Assembly (NCBI GenBank): GCA_037576195.1
Contig: CM075101.1
Location: 5,208,001 to 5,272,000 of the forward strand
Origin: Phytoseiulus persimilis
Lineage: Eukaryota > Arthropoda > Arachnida > Mesostigmata > Phytoseiidae
Direction of reading: 5' to 3'
Length of the DNA stretch: 64,000 nucleotides
The notes under the pieces were generated by a model. That model worked only from the letters and a program-made list of their open reading frames with translations, was not told the origin of the DNA and did not search any database. Below are positions 47,800 to 59,750 of this stretch, piece by piece. Made by a program: the position numbers and the translations under genes. Positions within the stretch are counted from its first letter, which is position 1. Every line of letters begins with the position of its first letter.

Positions 47800-48150
47800 G
47801 TGGCGAAAGAGGTTAATATCTTTTTCGAGAACGAGGGTCACCTCGAGCTGTATTTGCCTGAGTCTGCAAGTGATGTTCAACCTTCGAACAGGTCCATTGA
47901 GCTCGAGCGAGCAGCTGGAGTCATTTTCGACGCATTTCCGGAAATGCTGCTCCAATACCCGAAGTATCCATTGTCCGATCAAAACTCGATTAGCCTGATG
48001 GGGTTCCAGCCAATGCCCTGTTGGGACGGATCGAGCGCTGCCCCAAATAGCACGAGCGGGCGTCGGAGTCTGGCAATATGGAAATCGTTGAGCCCAGGAG
48101 ATGCGGATGCTCGGAAGCCAAATGAAGCGTTTTGTTTGCCTTTCGTATAA
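47800..48150 (+). CDS. Hypothetical 116-residue open frame
   Basis: The start is GTG, so any real product would depend on an upstream exon. Composition is protein-like and unusually acidic for this region (VNIFFENEGHLELYLPESAS, IELERAAGVIFDAFPEMLLQ). No family is recognised. It may belong with the two frames just upstream. Confidence 0.25.
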   Translation: MAKEVNIFFENEGHLELYLPESASDVQPSNRSIELERAAGVIFDAFPEMLLQYPKYPLSDQNSISLMGFQPMPCWDGSSAAPNSTSGRRSLAIWKSLSPGDADARKPNEAFCLPFV

Positions 48151-51100
48151 ACGCAGAATGGATTACACTCCCGCTGCGCTTCCTCGCCTATTCCTATGGC
48201 GTCAATCCAGGGCTATCTCCCAGCCTGCCACTCCCGACGCAATATCTGCTCTGACTGACTCGAGCTTTCATTTTCATCGTCACGTTCCAACTGTCAAGTC
48301 GGGGGAGCCATCGAGTTGTTCGCTTCGAACTGGAAGTCTATCGTGCACAGAGCTCAGACATCGACCCTTCTCGGGCACTTTCGGTTCTGCCACCAGGAGC
48401 TTGCCCTCTGATTGGAAACAGCACTGCTTTTGATCTCTCCAGCTGTCTCCCGATCTCCACGAGGTCTGGAGATGATTCGTGGAGACGGTGGACAATCAAT
48501 GCGAGAAACTTGTTTCGGATACCCACTCCGCCTCAGCCAACACCAGGGCGGTCAGAACGTTCGGAAAAACGATTCTCAGATAATCTGGGACGTGGTTGTC
48601 GGGAAGGACCGCCGGAGACGGTTTCAAGCCATGCTCCATATGTGCCCATATGGCCAAGAAGAAGCGAGAGGGATTCTCGAGTTGATTTCGGTGATATTGT
48701 TGGCGAATATGCTCCGATTGCAAAGTCCACCGATGTGAGGATGCTCAGACAGCGCACAGAGAACTTTTTTGTACGCTGTGTGCGGAGCAGGCCGCGGGTT
48801 GGAGTTTTGCTGGATCCTTGACGAAGTTGTGCCGAAGAGAAAGCTTAGACATGGCGTTTCGGCAGGAGCGAATCGCGCTAAGAGCCGGGAAAGGGATTCA
48901 AAGTTGATCGAAGGAAAGGGTCTCGCCGAGGGAGTCGGGCCTTCTTTTAGACGAGTAGAAACGCAGATATTCGAGGTCTCTCGTTCGGGAAACGCCGGAT
49001 CTTACCGGCTAGGTGTCAGCGAAACTCCGCTGTGACTCGCGCTTAGTGTAGTTGCCTGCCTAGTTTCTCCGAAGGTAAACACGCTAGTCGATTGACAGCG
49101 AGTGCGCGCTTCGATCGGAACGAAGACCAACGGGTAACAGGCCCGAGACGCAAACAGGTTGCGATCGGCATTCATCGCTTGTTCGCTGAAGGATTTTTAT
49201 CTCAACTGCCATCGTTACCCGCAAGTATTCGGAGGCCGTACGTGGATTCCGATGACTTCGCAAATTTTTCGAACTCTTCTGATGCTCTCTCCGGTGAACA
49301 TACGATAACAGATTGCGGCTCCATTGCCGTTTCGAACCAGAGCTGGTCCGCTCTCCGCTCAGAATGACTGTCTCGTTTCGGAGGCGCAAGCAGCAGTCGT
49401 AATCGTTGTCAAGTCCGTCGAAACTCCCCATGGGAGATCCGCAAAAGCCCGTGAAGCGTATCGAGAGTGACACCGATGGAGGTCGGTTGACATCGAGGAA
49501 GTGTCGTATCTCGAGGTTCAGAGTTCAGCTGCCGACTTCCCTCGTCCTTATTCCGTGACGAGAATATAAATCGTAAATCACGGAAATAACGTGAATCTTT
49601 TGTTTTGTGAGGACTTGTTGCTATGACGGTCCTTAACGAATGGCGAGACGGGCCTAAAGGCTGAACTCCCTGAAAATACGTTCGTGGTCGATTGATTCCA
49701 GGCCTTCTGGCAAAGTAGAAGCACACCCTCGGCGAATCTGCCCGATAATCAGAATTCGTTCCCGAAAAAATGAAGAGAACACAGTTGAAACTTGGAATTT
49801 TCCAAATGCTGCTGGTGAGTCAGGGAATCTCAGTTTCCAGACGCATCAAGGGATTCTCTCCTCAACTGATCCGGAGTCCTCCACTTCCGAACCCTGGCAG
49901 CTCGCTCAATCGCCGATCGCTCGTATTGAGAAGGGCACGATTCAGCGATCGCCATTGTCACCGCCCTAATGAGATGATGGACTCGACCAAACGACGACGG
50001 TCTCTGAGCGAACGCGGCCAGGAACGGATCTGTGTTGGAAGAATCCCTGGGCGCATCGAAGATCGCTGGAAGCTCACTTCTCGACCTTTCGACTTTTGTT
50101 TCCAGTCCCTCCGAGAATTCTCTCAGAACAGCTGTCCATGATCAAAGGTTAGCAAGGAGGTATCGCTGTCCCGCTCGCGCTGGCGAGACACGATTCATAC
50201 CGTCAGGAGTTGAGAAGTTCTACGGCTCTATCAACCCGATGGGACAGAGTGGCCGTCGAATTTCGCATGCGGCGATGCTTGCGGCTCGTGTCTGTTGTGC
50301 GGTAGTATTTTGCCCCAGCTGGGGACGAGGGAGCTCCGTGCGGGGGCTGCATGTCAGAAGTTCTCTGGAGGGCTGGCGAGGTTTATCGGAGATCCATAAA
50401 TTCCCATCGAGTCCCGACACGTTAACCCTCTGGGATCCTCGCTCCGGCGATCTTTCCGGGCATGCGCTCCAGATTCTGAAGTCTGCACAGACCGCTGGCG
50501 GGGAGGATGTTCGTGACAATCCGTCGAGGAAGCCCGGATTCCGTCCCGCTTCCGGAGTTGGCGGCCTTCTTTCTCGGATCATCATCCGAGCTCCTCACAT
50601 GGATCTTTAAATTCCATGGACCGACCGATGCTGAAAAACTTTTGGAGGTCCTCCTCGGGACTCGTCGAGGTCAAACTTGGAACAAGAATGAGTTTCAGGC
50701 TCGACTACGTGAAGCTCTGTTACACGGCACAGACAGGTTCCAACTGAATAACTTCTCTTTCCCTTTGCTCGGGCGATCTGTCTTGATTCATTCACCAATG
50801 TTCTTCCGTACTGAGAAAATTTGAAATAGCTAAGGGACATGAAGAACTGGTGCAGGGGAATAAATGCTCAAATGGCGGAGAAGTCAGGATCAGCCCCCAA
50901 GAGATCGAGCGATCGAGATCGATAAGTGAGGGCTGTACCCAGTAGGCCGTCTCGTTAGTCGGTCGTCGGACTGGCGGATTGAATGGATGGACGGGCGGGC
51001 AGATCGCTCGATGCGTCTCTCGCTTCTCCTCTAGCTTCTACTGACAGCTTTGGTGATGTGAAAGGATTGGGAACTGTCTCGGGCTTGTTTTCGGAACGGT

Positions 51101-51722
51101 ATCTCCGAAATTGAAGATTCCGCTTCAAACGTAAAAAAAGACTCAGGGCCCGCTTCAGCGCCAACGGTCAGCATATCCGTTTTCAAAAATCATGACAGAA
51201 TCCGGCTCGCGCATTCCCGCTGAGCGAAGGGGCGAGCTTTTCGGGGACGAGGCTTTGCTAGACATCGTCATCTCTTTTTTTCACTGTCTCGGAGTTGAAG
51301 GAAATCACTTCCCCGCGCCGGTGACCGCTCGGCTCTCGAGGAAAGGCAAGCTCCCACGGTCAATATTACTCCTGCGCGGTCATCGGGAGCTCACTTCAGA
51401 TTTGCGGATGTCCGACTCCTTTCTAGCCAGTTTCCCTCTATGCTGTAAAGGTCACTGGGCCTATCGGTGTGGAGCTGACTTCTAGCCGATATCGTCATCT
51501 TGACACACATAATGTGGAACCTATCCACTGACGGCGGTGGCTCGGACACTGGCCAATTGATGTCAGGTTCGCCTTCGATGGAGACTCTCTCTGATTCAGC
51601 AGCTAGGCTGTGTTAGGAGCTCCGCTCTGAACTCCGGTCGCTCGCAGAAACTTCGAACCCGTGTTAGGTTTTGGGACAGTCGCACGCTCCGCCTGAATCG
51701 CCCACTGCATTATTTTGCGTTC

Positions 51723-53880
51723 ATGACACGAGACACATTACAGAGCGGCTACCGCGTTGCCCTCCTGCTCTTGACAACCGAACTTCCAAGATCCCGAGCG
51801 GACGAGGCGGATAGTTCATTGTCATCTTCGACGATTTATTCGACCACAACTTCGACGACTCCTTCGACCACGACTTCTTCGACCCCAACTCAAACGACTC
51901 CATCCACGACAACTTCAACGACAACTTCGGAGACACCCGGGACGTCACCTCATCCGCAACTACACTGGCGCCGGAGACAACGGAGTCGGGGACAACCCGA
52001 CCAACATCAACCATGGTGTCATCGACAGATGGAACAATAACAACGCAAGGGATGGTGGTTGAAGTCCATGGATCCACGCACCCTGGAAAACAGCTAAACA
52101 GCACCCATCCAGGCCAGCCGCAAGCGAAAGTCGCTGCCGAATGTAAGTAACATGAGCTCCTCACTCTAGCCCGTTGGAGCTTCGATCAGCGAGTTCCATC
52201 CCGGTTGAACGGAGTTGTTAGCCAGCAGTGAGGATTGCGAGTCCAGTTATGACCACGAGAGTTCGCGTCAACTTCTCTGATTATCAACATCCGGGTGAGA
52301 CGACGAGCTGTCTCCGTGTTGCGCATCACTTGGGGGCTGTCTTAGTGGCTACGCGCAGACACTCTCACTGAGATAGTTTTTTAGAATCTTCTCTCCGACA
52401 GAAATGGCTGCTGAAAATCAACCTGTTGCGTTCCTGCGGAGTAGAGATTTAGAAACCGCCCAATAAAATTTATTTTGATGGTCCAAACCGTCGCATTGTC
52501 TGAAGTGAAAAAACGCGGGAAAGTCTTGCTCCTTCTATTGCAGCCTCATCAATGGGTATCGCGAGCGTTGGAATCCTCTGCTTCTTACTGGTAGTGCTTA
52601 TTTCGATCATCTGCATCCGCCGGCTCTGGGAAAGGCGCCGGAAGAAAGACAAGAAATCACTCAAAGGCTCCCCGGAATCGAAAGGGGTGGACCCGACTCC
52701 GGTGAGTGACTCACTCTCAGAAATCCATGTCTGTGTTCTTGTTTCTATGAAGTTAAAGATTAGGCATTTGCGTCTGCCCAGCAGAAACAGAAAGACGACG
52801 ACGAGTTGGTTGAGAACATGGAGGAAAACGAAGTGGCCGAGGTAGTTAAGAAAGACGAGCGGAAACTGGGACGCCTACAAATGAAACTGGACTACGACTT
52901 CAATTCGAACAACCTCGCTGTGACCGTCATGCAGGCCGAAGATCTTCCCGGTCTCGATATGTCAGGGACTTCCGATCCGTACGTGAAGGTCAGTCGTCTC
53001 GAGAGAAGCCACGCTCGATTTCCATTCTAGCGAAGGGTACGAGCACCTCGCCCGAACCGAGGATTCCGGCTGTTTCAAACCCAATTCCCCTTCGACAGGT
53101 GTACATGGTCCCCGACCAGAAGAAGAAGTTCGAAACCAGAGTTCATCGCAAAACGTTGAACCCCGTTTTCAACGAAACTTTCAATTTCAAGGTGGCTCCT
53201 CAGTAAATCTCCGTAATTCACCCCCTCCCCGGTGGGAAGATACCAAGGTCTCACGGAATACGTTGTTCCAGATTGCATACTCGGATATTACCACGAAAAC
53301 ACTCATTTTCGCTGTCTACGACTTCGATCGCTTCAGCAAGCATGACCAAATCGGCGAGGTTAAAATTCCCATGACCACCGTAGATCTCGCCCAAACCATA
53401 GAGGAATGGCGAGACTTGACCAGCGTTGACCACAACAAAGAGATACTTGGAGACATCTGTTTCTCGTTGCGGTATGTCCCCACGGCCGGCAAGCTGACTG
53501 TTGTGGTACTCGAAGCGAAGAACCTGAAGAAGATGGATGTGGGAGGTTTGTCGGATCCTTACGTGAAAATTGTTCTCATGATGAACGGCAAGCGTCTGAA
53601 GAAGAAGAAGACGAGCATCAAGAAATGTACTCTGAACCCTTATTACAACGAATCGTTTTCGTTCGAAGTGCCCTTTGAGCAAATTCAAAAAGTCCAGTTG
53701 GTCGTTACCGTGGTGGACTACGACCGCATCGGGACGTCCGACCCCATCGGGAAAGTGACTCTAGGCTGCAACGCCACCGGGACTGAGCTTCGTCATTGGA
53801 TGGATATGCTGGCTTCTCCGAGGAGGCCCATAGCTCAGTGGCATTCTCTCAAAGACACCGAAGATAAAGACGAAAAATAA
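51723..53880 (+). CDS. Syt1: Synaptotagmin 1, tandem C2 calcium sensor, 5 exons
   Basis: This is the calcium sensor for fast synaptic vesicle fusion; it binds anionic lipids and SNAREs. Exons are 51723-52142 (N-terminal, see below), 52544-52701, 52782-52988, 53099-53191 and 53272-53880. Phases agree from exon 2 on. Exon 2 has the vesicle-membrane helix ([20 protein letters not shown]) and a basic cytosolic flank. C2A has GTSDPYVK and [15 protein letters not shown]2B has [20 protein letters not shown], the polybasic [44 protein letters not shown] and RRPIAQWH. All five calcium-ligand aspartates are present in both C2 domains. Exon 1 encodes a signal-like start ([20 protein letters not shown]) and a Thr/Ser-rich luminal segment. 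Around 51940 the open frame shifts by one base, and the continuing Thr-rich sequence plus the phase-1 donor (GTAAGT) are in the other frame. The exact acceptor of exon 3 could be 24 bases earlier in the same frame. Confidence 0.95.
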
Positions 53881-55078
53881 GAGTGTGTACGAGCTAATTC
53901 AATCCTTGAAAGTCCTCTGAGCAGCGGGAGGGAGGAGTACGTTCGGGCCGAAGGACGAGCCGAAGTTGTTCGTCTTCATGCGACGAGCAGCATTCCCGTC
54001 AAAGACTGGGAGGGTCTTCCTCGCTCCCAATTGCGGTACGGAGCCACTCCGCCGCATAGATGCTATGCTGAGCATGCGCATGAGTACCATGTAGTTTCCG
54101 TGAACGCTTCCCCCTGCACCGCCCAATCAGGGTATAGCTCCTGTTGGAGCTCACTGCGCGTGGGGCTCATTCTTTCCCGGAGTCCGTTCGGAGCTCCGAG
54201 GCGGCCCGTTGTTTTGGAACTCTACCGAGAAATTTCCGGTTGAAGCCGTTCGAATAACTGTCATGTTTTTCGCCTGCGCTGGGAAGGGCAATTGAGTAGA
54301 GCGCCGTGACACGTAACGAGCATCTGAGTCTTGAAGGGATGCATGACTCCGTCCGATTGATTGTCCAGATTCGTTCGACATACAGCTTTATCGATATTCG
54401 AGGTCCATTTTCGCAAATGACACGTACTCTCTGAGATTTATGGGGTCATCCTCCCTCCGAATTTCGCCTCGATTAGCCCACTACACGCCATAAAGCACAT
54501 CAGCACTGCGGTCTCTCAGTCTTGACAGGAATCGAGTTCTTCCCCTTCCGTGCTTGTCCCTCCCCGAGAGAGTATAAGAGGACAGAATGCCACTGCCTAC
54601 GGCGGCGATAAGCATAGTCTCGATGAGCACGCAGCGTGCTAGCCCGTACTCACGGCTGCCCTCCTGATCGCACTCCAAAAGATTAGCGAGACGTGGTCAC
54701 ATTGAACAATGTATACTCTAGTGGATCCGCTCAATATTCGATTGCGACCGGAGCGCTAGGAGAGCCCCGCGAATCTCATGCTGTCGAGCTCAGTCGATTC
54801 CGTTTCTCGGCGAATCCAAACTCTCTCCGATTTGGAAGCTGGGATTCCGCCCTCTGGATACTGATCAAACATTGTATTGAACGAAGAAGCTCGACAGAAC
54901 ATGCGTTCGCCTTATCTCATGACGCGACCATATAAGATTTTATTCGAGCGATTCTAACCTTGGAGGGTCTGTAGTGCTCAGTATGAGCTCCGAGATCCAT
55001 CGACTGCAGCACGATGGAGCTCAACCCAAGGATATCAAAGGCATCATGATCCTCGCAATCAGAGGCGTGGCCAGAACA

Positions 55079-55100
55079 GGGGAGGGGGGGGGGGAGGGGG
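55079..55100 (+). repeat. Poly-G tract, possible G-quadruplex
   Basis: This is a run of 22 bases in which 20 are G, broken only by A at 55083 and 55095. It contains an 11-G run and could fold as a G-quadruplex. It could also mark an assembly-sensitive site. Confidence 0.85.
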
Positions 55101-56664
55101 AGATAAGTCTAACATGGTTTTGGAGGCGACCAGCAGATTGATTCGACGGACTCCATGATGGGATCCCATGGACCGGACGGGAAGTTTGGGGCCATGAACA
55201 CTCCGGCCCTTATCCTTGGCACGCCACTGAGTGGATTTGAATTGCAGTCGTCGCTTCATCCACCTGACAAGGCATTCTGCCTCTGGGATGAACAAAACCG
55301 GAATGTCTAGCTGCAATTCTTTAGTGGATCAGTAGCAATCACAAATCGAATGTACATGGACGGATTCATCACTATATTTTTGACTCGCCGCGGAGGGAAA
55401 TTATCGCTTAGGACTGGAAGCTGATTGGGCGAATTTCGTGCACCGATTCAGACATAGATCTTCGAAGTTCTGCTCGAACAAAGTGATCTGTAGACGTGAT
55501 ATTCTAGGTAAATAACTGACTCTTCAATACGAAATCATCAATGAAAGTGTTTCCACTTTGAGGGATCAGGACAGGAGCGAGAAACCAACAAGATGTTCTC
55601 CGTCTCATCCTTAAGCACTAATCCTATCCTGCATCGATACGAGTATGAGCCTGGTTGTGGTAGAAGCCTTCTGAGATCAAGGTAGAGAACATTGATCACT
55701 TAACTCCTGTTAACTGTTGCATTACTCTTGACTTCACCTCGTTTTGCCTCAACCACATGCTATCGAAATTTCACCGGCACCATTGTACGGAGAATCGATC
55801 AGCACAGGACGGATGATGAAATTAATTATTCGGGACTTCGCGGCAACGATTTCGCACGTGTATCATGCTGGGCTTCGTGAATAAAAAGCGGCAGAACGTT
55901 CCAAATGGCGGAGCTTGTTCTCTCTCGATCGCGGGGGGCGATGACTGTCAAAAACATCATCTTGCTACATCGAAGACCATCAATTCGGTCCATTCATTCC
56001 CTTCCATTCGGTCGAAAAATGTGGTCTTATCTGTGGCAGGATCTGCTCGTCGAAGGAGAGGACACGATTCTCAGCGCCCGGCAAATCCGCTGCATAGTTT
56101 GTGACTCCCTGATATTTCTGGTGACGCTTGGACTTCATCCCTCTGGCGTTTCGACCGTGATCCGGAGAATCAGCTTGATCAATTTTATGGAAGGGTTCTG
56201 AATGTTAACATACTGCCCTCCTCAGCAATCATCGTTCTTGCATCACTGATGTCACACCAAGAGGCAGGAAGGCGAACGCCGTGAGGCACGTATGTGAATG
56301 AGCTGCTTTGAGTGTAGAGTACCACACAGAGTAAGAGGAAAATCCCTCACCTACCCGCCGATCGCAGACTACTCGACGAACAGAGAAAGTACGGCTTATC
56401 GGGGAAATATGAAGAAGAGGAACCGGACCTCATCAGACACATTTCGCCCTCTCGAGCTAAGCTACGTCCATTCGTCTGGTTCATCGAGGGAATGTCGTCA
56501 CCGAGGTATCTCATTCCGTCGTCTGCTTTCTTCTTTTAATACTCCGCCGAGAAACCGTACTCTCTTTGTTATTCGAGCAGTCTGCAATCGGCGAATAGGT
56601 GAGGAATTTTCCTCTCCCTCGGCCTCATACTCTCCCCTTCACTCACAGCGAGTGAATCTGTTGT

Positions 56665-56710
56665 GCTCAAATCAACTGCGCTCAAATCGGTCCGCGCTCA
56701 AATCGACTGG
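56665..56710 (+). repeat. Short repeat, 3 copies of GCTCAAATC plus variable spacer
   Basis: GCTCAAATC occurs three times at 15-16-base spacing from about 56665, with variable A/C/G/T spacers between copies. No coding or regulatory role is evident. Confidence 0.6.
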
Positions 56711-59434
56711 CACGGTATCGATTGGTAACCCCTGACATTTTTCCCCAATATGGACTCCGATCTGACGGACATCGTTGACCGAGACGGACGTTAGAACCGG
56801 TTAAGTACTATACACTTTCTCTCCAATCTGAGGCGTTCGAGGTTGAGACTATCGGCTACAATTCTTGAAGCTGATGCCTAGTCAATATAGTTGACCTGAG
56901 CATTCGTCATGTATGCTGGGATTTCCTGCATTGTGAACTTGACCGCCGGCGAATGCATCGAAGCTCACGATCAGGACATTCGCTCTAAAAGTCGCTCCAG
57001 TACAATGTCCAGATATTCGCACCGAAGTCATGAGAACCCGAACGGGCAAAAACAGGAGGGCCTGGGATTGCGATGGATGATGGCGGGAAAATCTGCGGGA
57101 AAAAATGAGATAATAATGAGATGAAAATGACATGCGCAAGCGCTGCGGAACCAGACGTTGCTTCCGGTACGACCAGAACGGTTCTGCTAATAGGGCCTCG
57201 GAAAGGGAGCGATTTGAGGTAGAATGCACTCGATCTCACGTAGGGTTCTTCCGGGAGCTCTCACCCCTCGCGAAATTTTGATTGAGTACGTGACGCGTCG
57301 TTTCCTGTTCCGGGATTATCGAGCTCGAGGCCCAGTCTCTCCACCCAGTCCGAAGCGTCCGCGGCGCATCGCCAGCGCCAAGTTCGGCCGTGCCTTTTTA
57401 ATGATGCAAAACTAGTCTATAGAGTCAGAGAATCGCTGACATTGGTCCCGGTACGTCAATTCCGCTGTCTAGTTCTGTGGTTAACCGGGGTCGCAACGTT
57501 GGTCAGAGAGAGAGTATGACTTCCTTCCGCGTCCACGTCGCACGTGACTCCGTGTGTCCCCGGGGCCGTGCAATGAAACTCGCTCACCTTCGCCCAGCAC
57601 GGAGGTTGCTCCACGGCCTGTGCAATGATAGCGAGTTGTTCGCCGTTAAAATGAATATGCTTCAACAAGATCAGCTACATGCGTTTCGGAGAGCTGTCTG
57701 ACCTGACATAAAGTCGGTTTCCGGGAGAGTCTTGGACGTGTCGCTTAGTGATCACGGCGGATTCCCTCCCCCACGGCGGGTCACGGTGACTCTACTTCCG
57801 GACCTTCCGATATATGAGCTTAGACGACTGAGCAGGGAGTCGTCAACCTACTACCCTCCAGGATTCCAGCAATCGGAGCGCGTGAATCGAGGTTTTCAGA
57901 CAGGAGCCGAAGGCCGAATCTGAACCGATGGTGGGAGAGAGACCGTGATTCGTTTTCTCTCGATATATGTATGTATTCCAAACGAACTTTGGGATGTCAA
58001 TCTTGCGTAAATGATGTGACTCTCTCCGAGTTTCTACTTGCTTGGCAAGGGAGACAACGTCTCCCGACAGCTAACTCGTGAATAACAACTCCATAGTACC
58101 CACGACGTCCGACGCATTTTCCAAACACTATTTTACGCGCCAAGGCCCACGGGACCCGAGTTGGCGAATCATGGACAACAGCAATAAATTCAAAACTCTG
58201 ACCGAACTGACCCTCGGGGACAAAGACGTCAAGACGTAATTCTATCCACGGGTTCAGGAAGTCCGGATGCCCTTCCCCCGGGTCTCGATCCGCTCTTTTG
58301 ACTTGGACGTTAGTTAGTCCGTTCCTTCGATATGTTCATCATCGATTGCTCTATCTTCAGCAGTATCCGGCCTCTGCTCGGTGAAAGTAGTGAGGTCGTG
58401 GTTTCCCGAGCGCTGATTCGCACTTAGATTGTGCAGAGATTGATCAACTCGACGAATCATCTGCCAGAGTTATTGGCTCTCTGATGTCCACTGGAGTCCA
58501 GCGTAATGCTCTATATTCCGTCGATAATGTGTTGCCGGAAAATTCAACGTTTCGTCCGAGGTTCCGGCCATGCAAGCCATTAAACCGTCGAATGCATTCG
58601 CATCGATCGGAAGTGTGCCAGAATCGTCCAGAAGCCATCAACAATGGTTACCTTCCTCGAACGTAACTAGTGACCTAGATACAGGAGCCTTTATGTGAAG
58701 CCGAGTCGCGTACAATTAGTTGTCATCGCCGCAAGCGACGAGGAAGTGAACATCTCGGACAACGGCTTCAGGCTCAGCACTAGTTTCGTTGAGGGTGCTC
58801 CGAGACCGTCCGCCGCCTTCCGTCACCAGCCAGACGCCCAGATACTAAATGCAAACTCGGTGTCTGTGACTGTGACCCAAAGAGCTGATGCGATCCTTAT
58901 GATACGACGGCAGGTTCTACGACTCGCTCTCGAGCTCCGATCGGAGCTTCTAGAGACGAATCCGTGCGGGGAAAACTCGGGGAAACTCCGAAATTCATTC
59001 CGAACACCGAGATCGACTGCGAAAACCCAACACTCCGAACGTTCCCGATGAGGGGTCGCTCTGATCAATGGCAAAAATGCTCTTCCTCACGGCGACCTCT
59101 CTCCCGGTCAGGGTATTAAACTGAGAGCGGAACCCCGGCCGCCGAAACGTGACCACGGACTTCACGGAGTCCGTTGATGCTTATTCAGGTCAGTCGCCCC
59201 TCATTGTTCCACAGCAACTGCTCCTGTGAGGGTTGTCCATTTTATCCCAGTGAAGCTTCCGTCCGCACGATCGCAATGCGTTTCCGCATGTTCGCGAAGT
59301 TCCTCAAGACGTGTCTGTAGCTTCTTTTTCGTCCCAAATGTGCTCACGGTTTCGCACGTGAGGAAGGCGCGACTCCCTGGTGTTCGAATACTGACCAGAA
59401 AATTATCTTTCCAGACTACCATCGAGTTACTGAT

Positions 59435-59674
59435 ATGAGTGAAAATGTGGAAGCGTCCAGGCAAAATGTCGCAAGAGAAGATTTCGGATTTTCCGGGTTG
59501 TTTAATTTGACATCAGAAGAGCTTCGGAATCTGTGGAATGTGCTCGTCGATCGCAGTGATATCTATTCCATGATAATCAAAGGGATTGCACTAGGACTTG
59601 CTATCGGTGCTCTGCGCAAAATTGTGAACAAAATCTTCAGCGAACAAGACACCCAACGACCACATCAGGACTAA
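59435..59674 (+). CDS. Small hypothetical membrane protein, 79 residues
   Basis: I do not recognise the family. An ATG-initiated frame lies 20 bases after an acceptor-like site (TATCTTTCCAG), which would put a 5' UTR intron just upstream. Residues 1-40 are polar (MSENVEASRQN..., GLFNLTSEELRNLWNVLVDR). Residues about 45-62 are a moderately hydrophobic helix (YSMIIKGIALGLAIGALRKI) followed by basic residues, then a polar tail. It could be a one-helix mitochondrial or ER protein (inference). The stop is close to the first exon of the K2P-like gene on the same strand. It might instead be an upstream exon of that gene, but no donor site lies before the stop. Confidence 0.45.
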   Translation: MSENVEASRQNVAREDFGFSGLFNLTSEELRNLWNVLVDRSDIYSMIIKGIALGLAIGALRKIVNKIFSEQDTQRPHQD

Positions 59675-59750
59675 TTGAAGACTACCCGGCATTGGATTCA
59701 GTGAACGGACGTTCCGGCGTGAGCAGCTTGAACAGTGCGTTTAACTCAGA

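Larger units (their letters stand above)
41545..51722. other. Mostly unassigned; several weak coding candidates
   Basis: This is ten kilobases upstream of both the SLC16 gene and synaptotagmin 1. Many frames of 60-230 codons are open on both strands. The better ones (45478-45886, 46734-47420, 47470-47787 and 47800-48150, all plus) are listed. I see no transposase, polymerase or long repeat. It may include long 5' regions or undetected introns of synaptotagmin 1. Confidence 0.4.
53881..59434. other. Intergenic, no gene recognised
   Basis: This is 5.5 kb between synaptotagmin 1 and the small gene at 59435. Open frames reach 145 residues but are rich in Arg/Ser and lack motifs. A poly-G tract lies at 55079-55100 and a three-copy short repeat at 56665-56710. 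The left end contains the 3' UTR of synaptotagmin 1. Confidence 0.45.

Noticed and set aside
50032..50610. 192-codon plus-strand open frame
   Set aside because: Arg/Ser/Gly-rich, no family features, non-ATG start, and other frames are open too. Treated as chance.
58695..59051. 118-codon plus-strand open frame
   Set aside because: Looks partly protein-like, but begins at a non-ATG codon and no splice sites join it to a neighbour.
59435..59674. Treating the 79-residue frame as the first exon of the K2P-like gene
   Set aside because: No GT donor lies before its stop codon, so it cannot splice to 59751 in frame.
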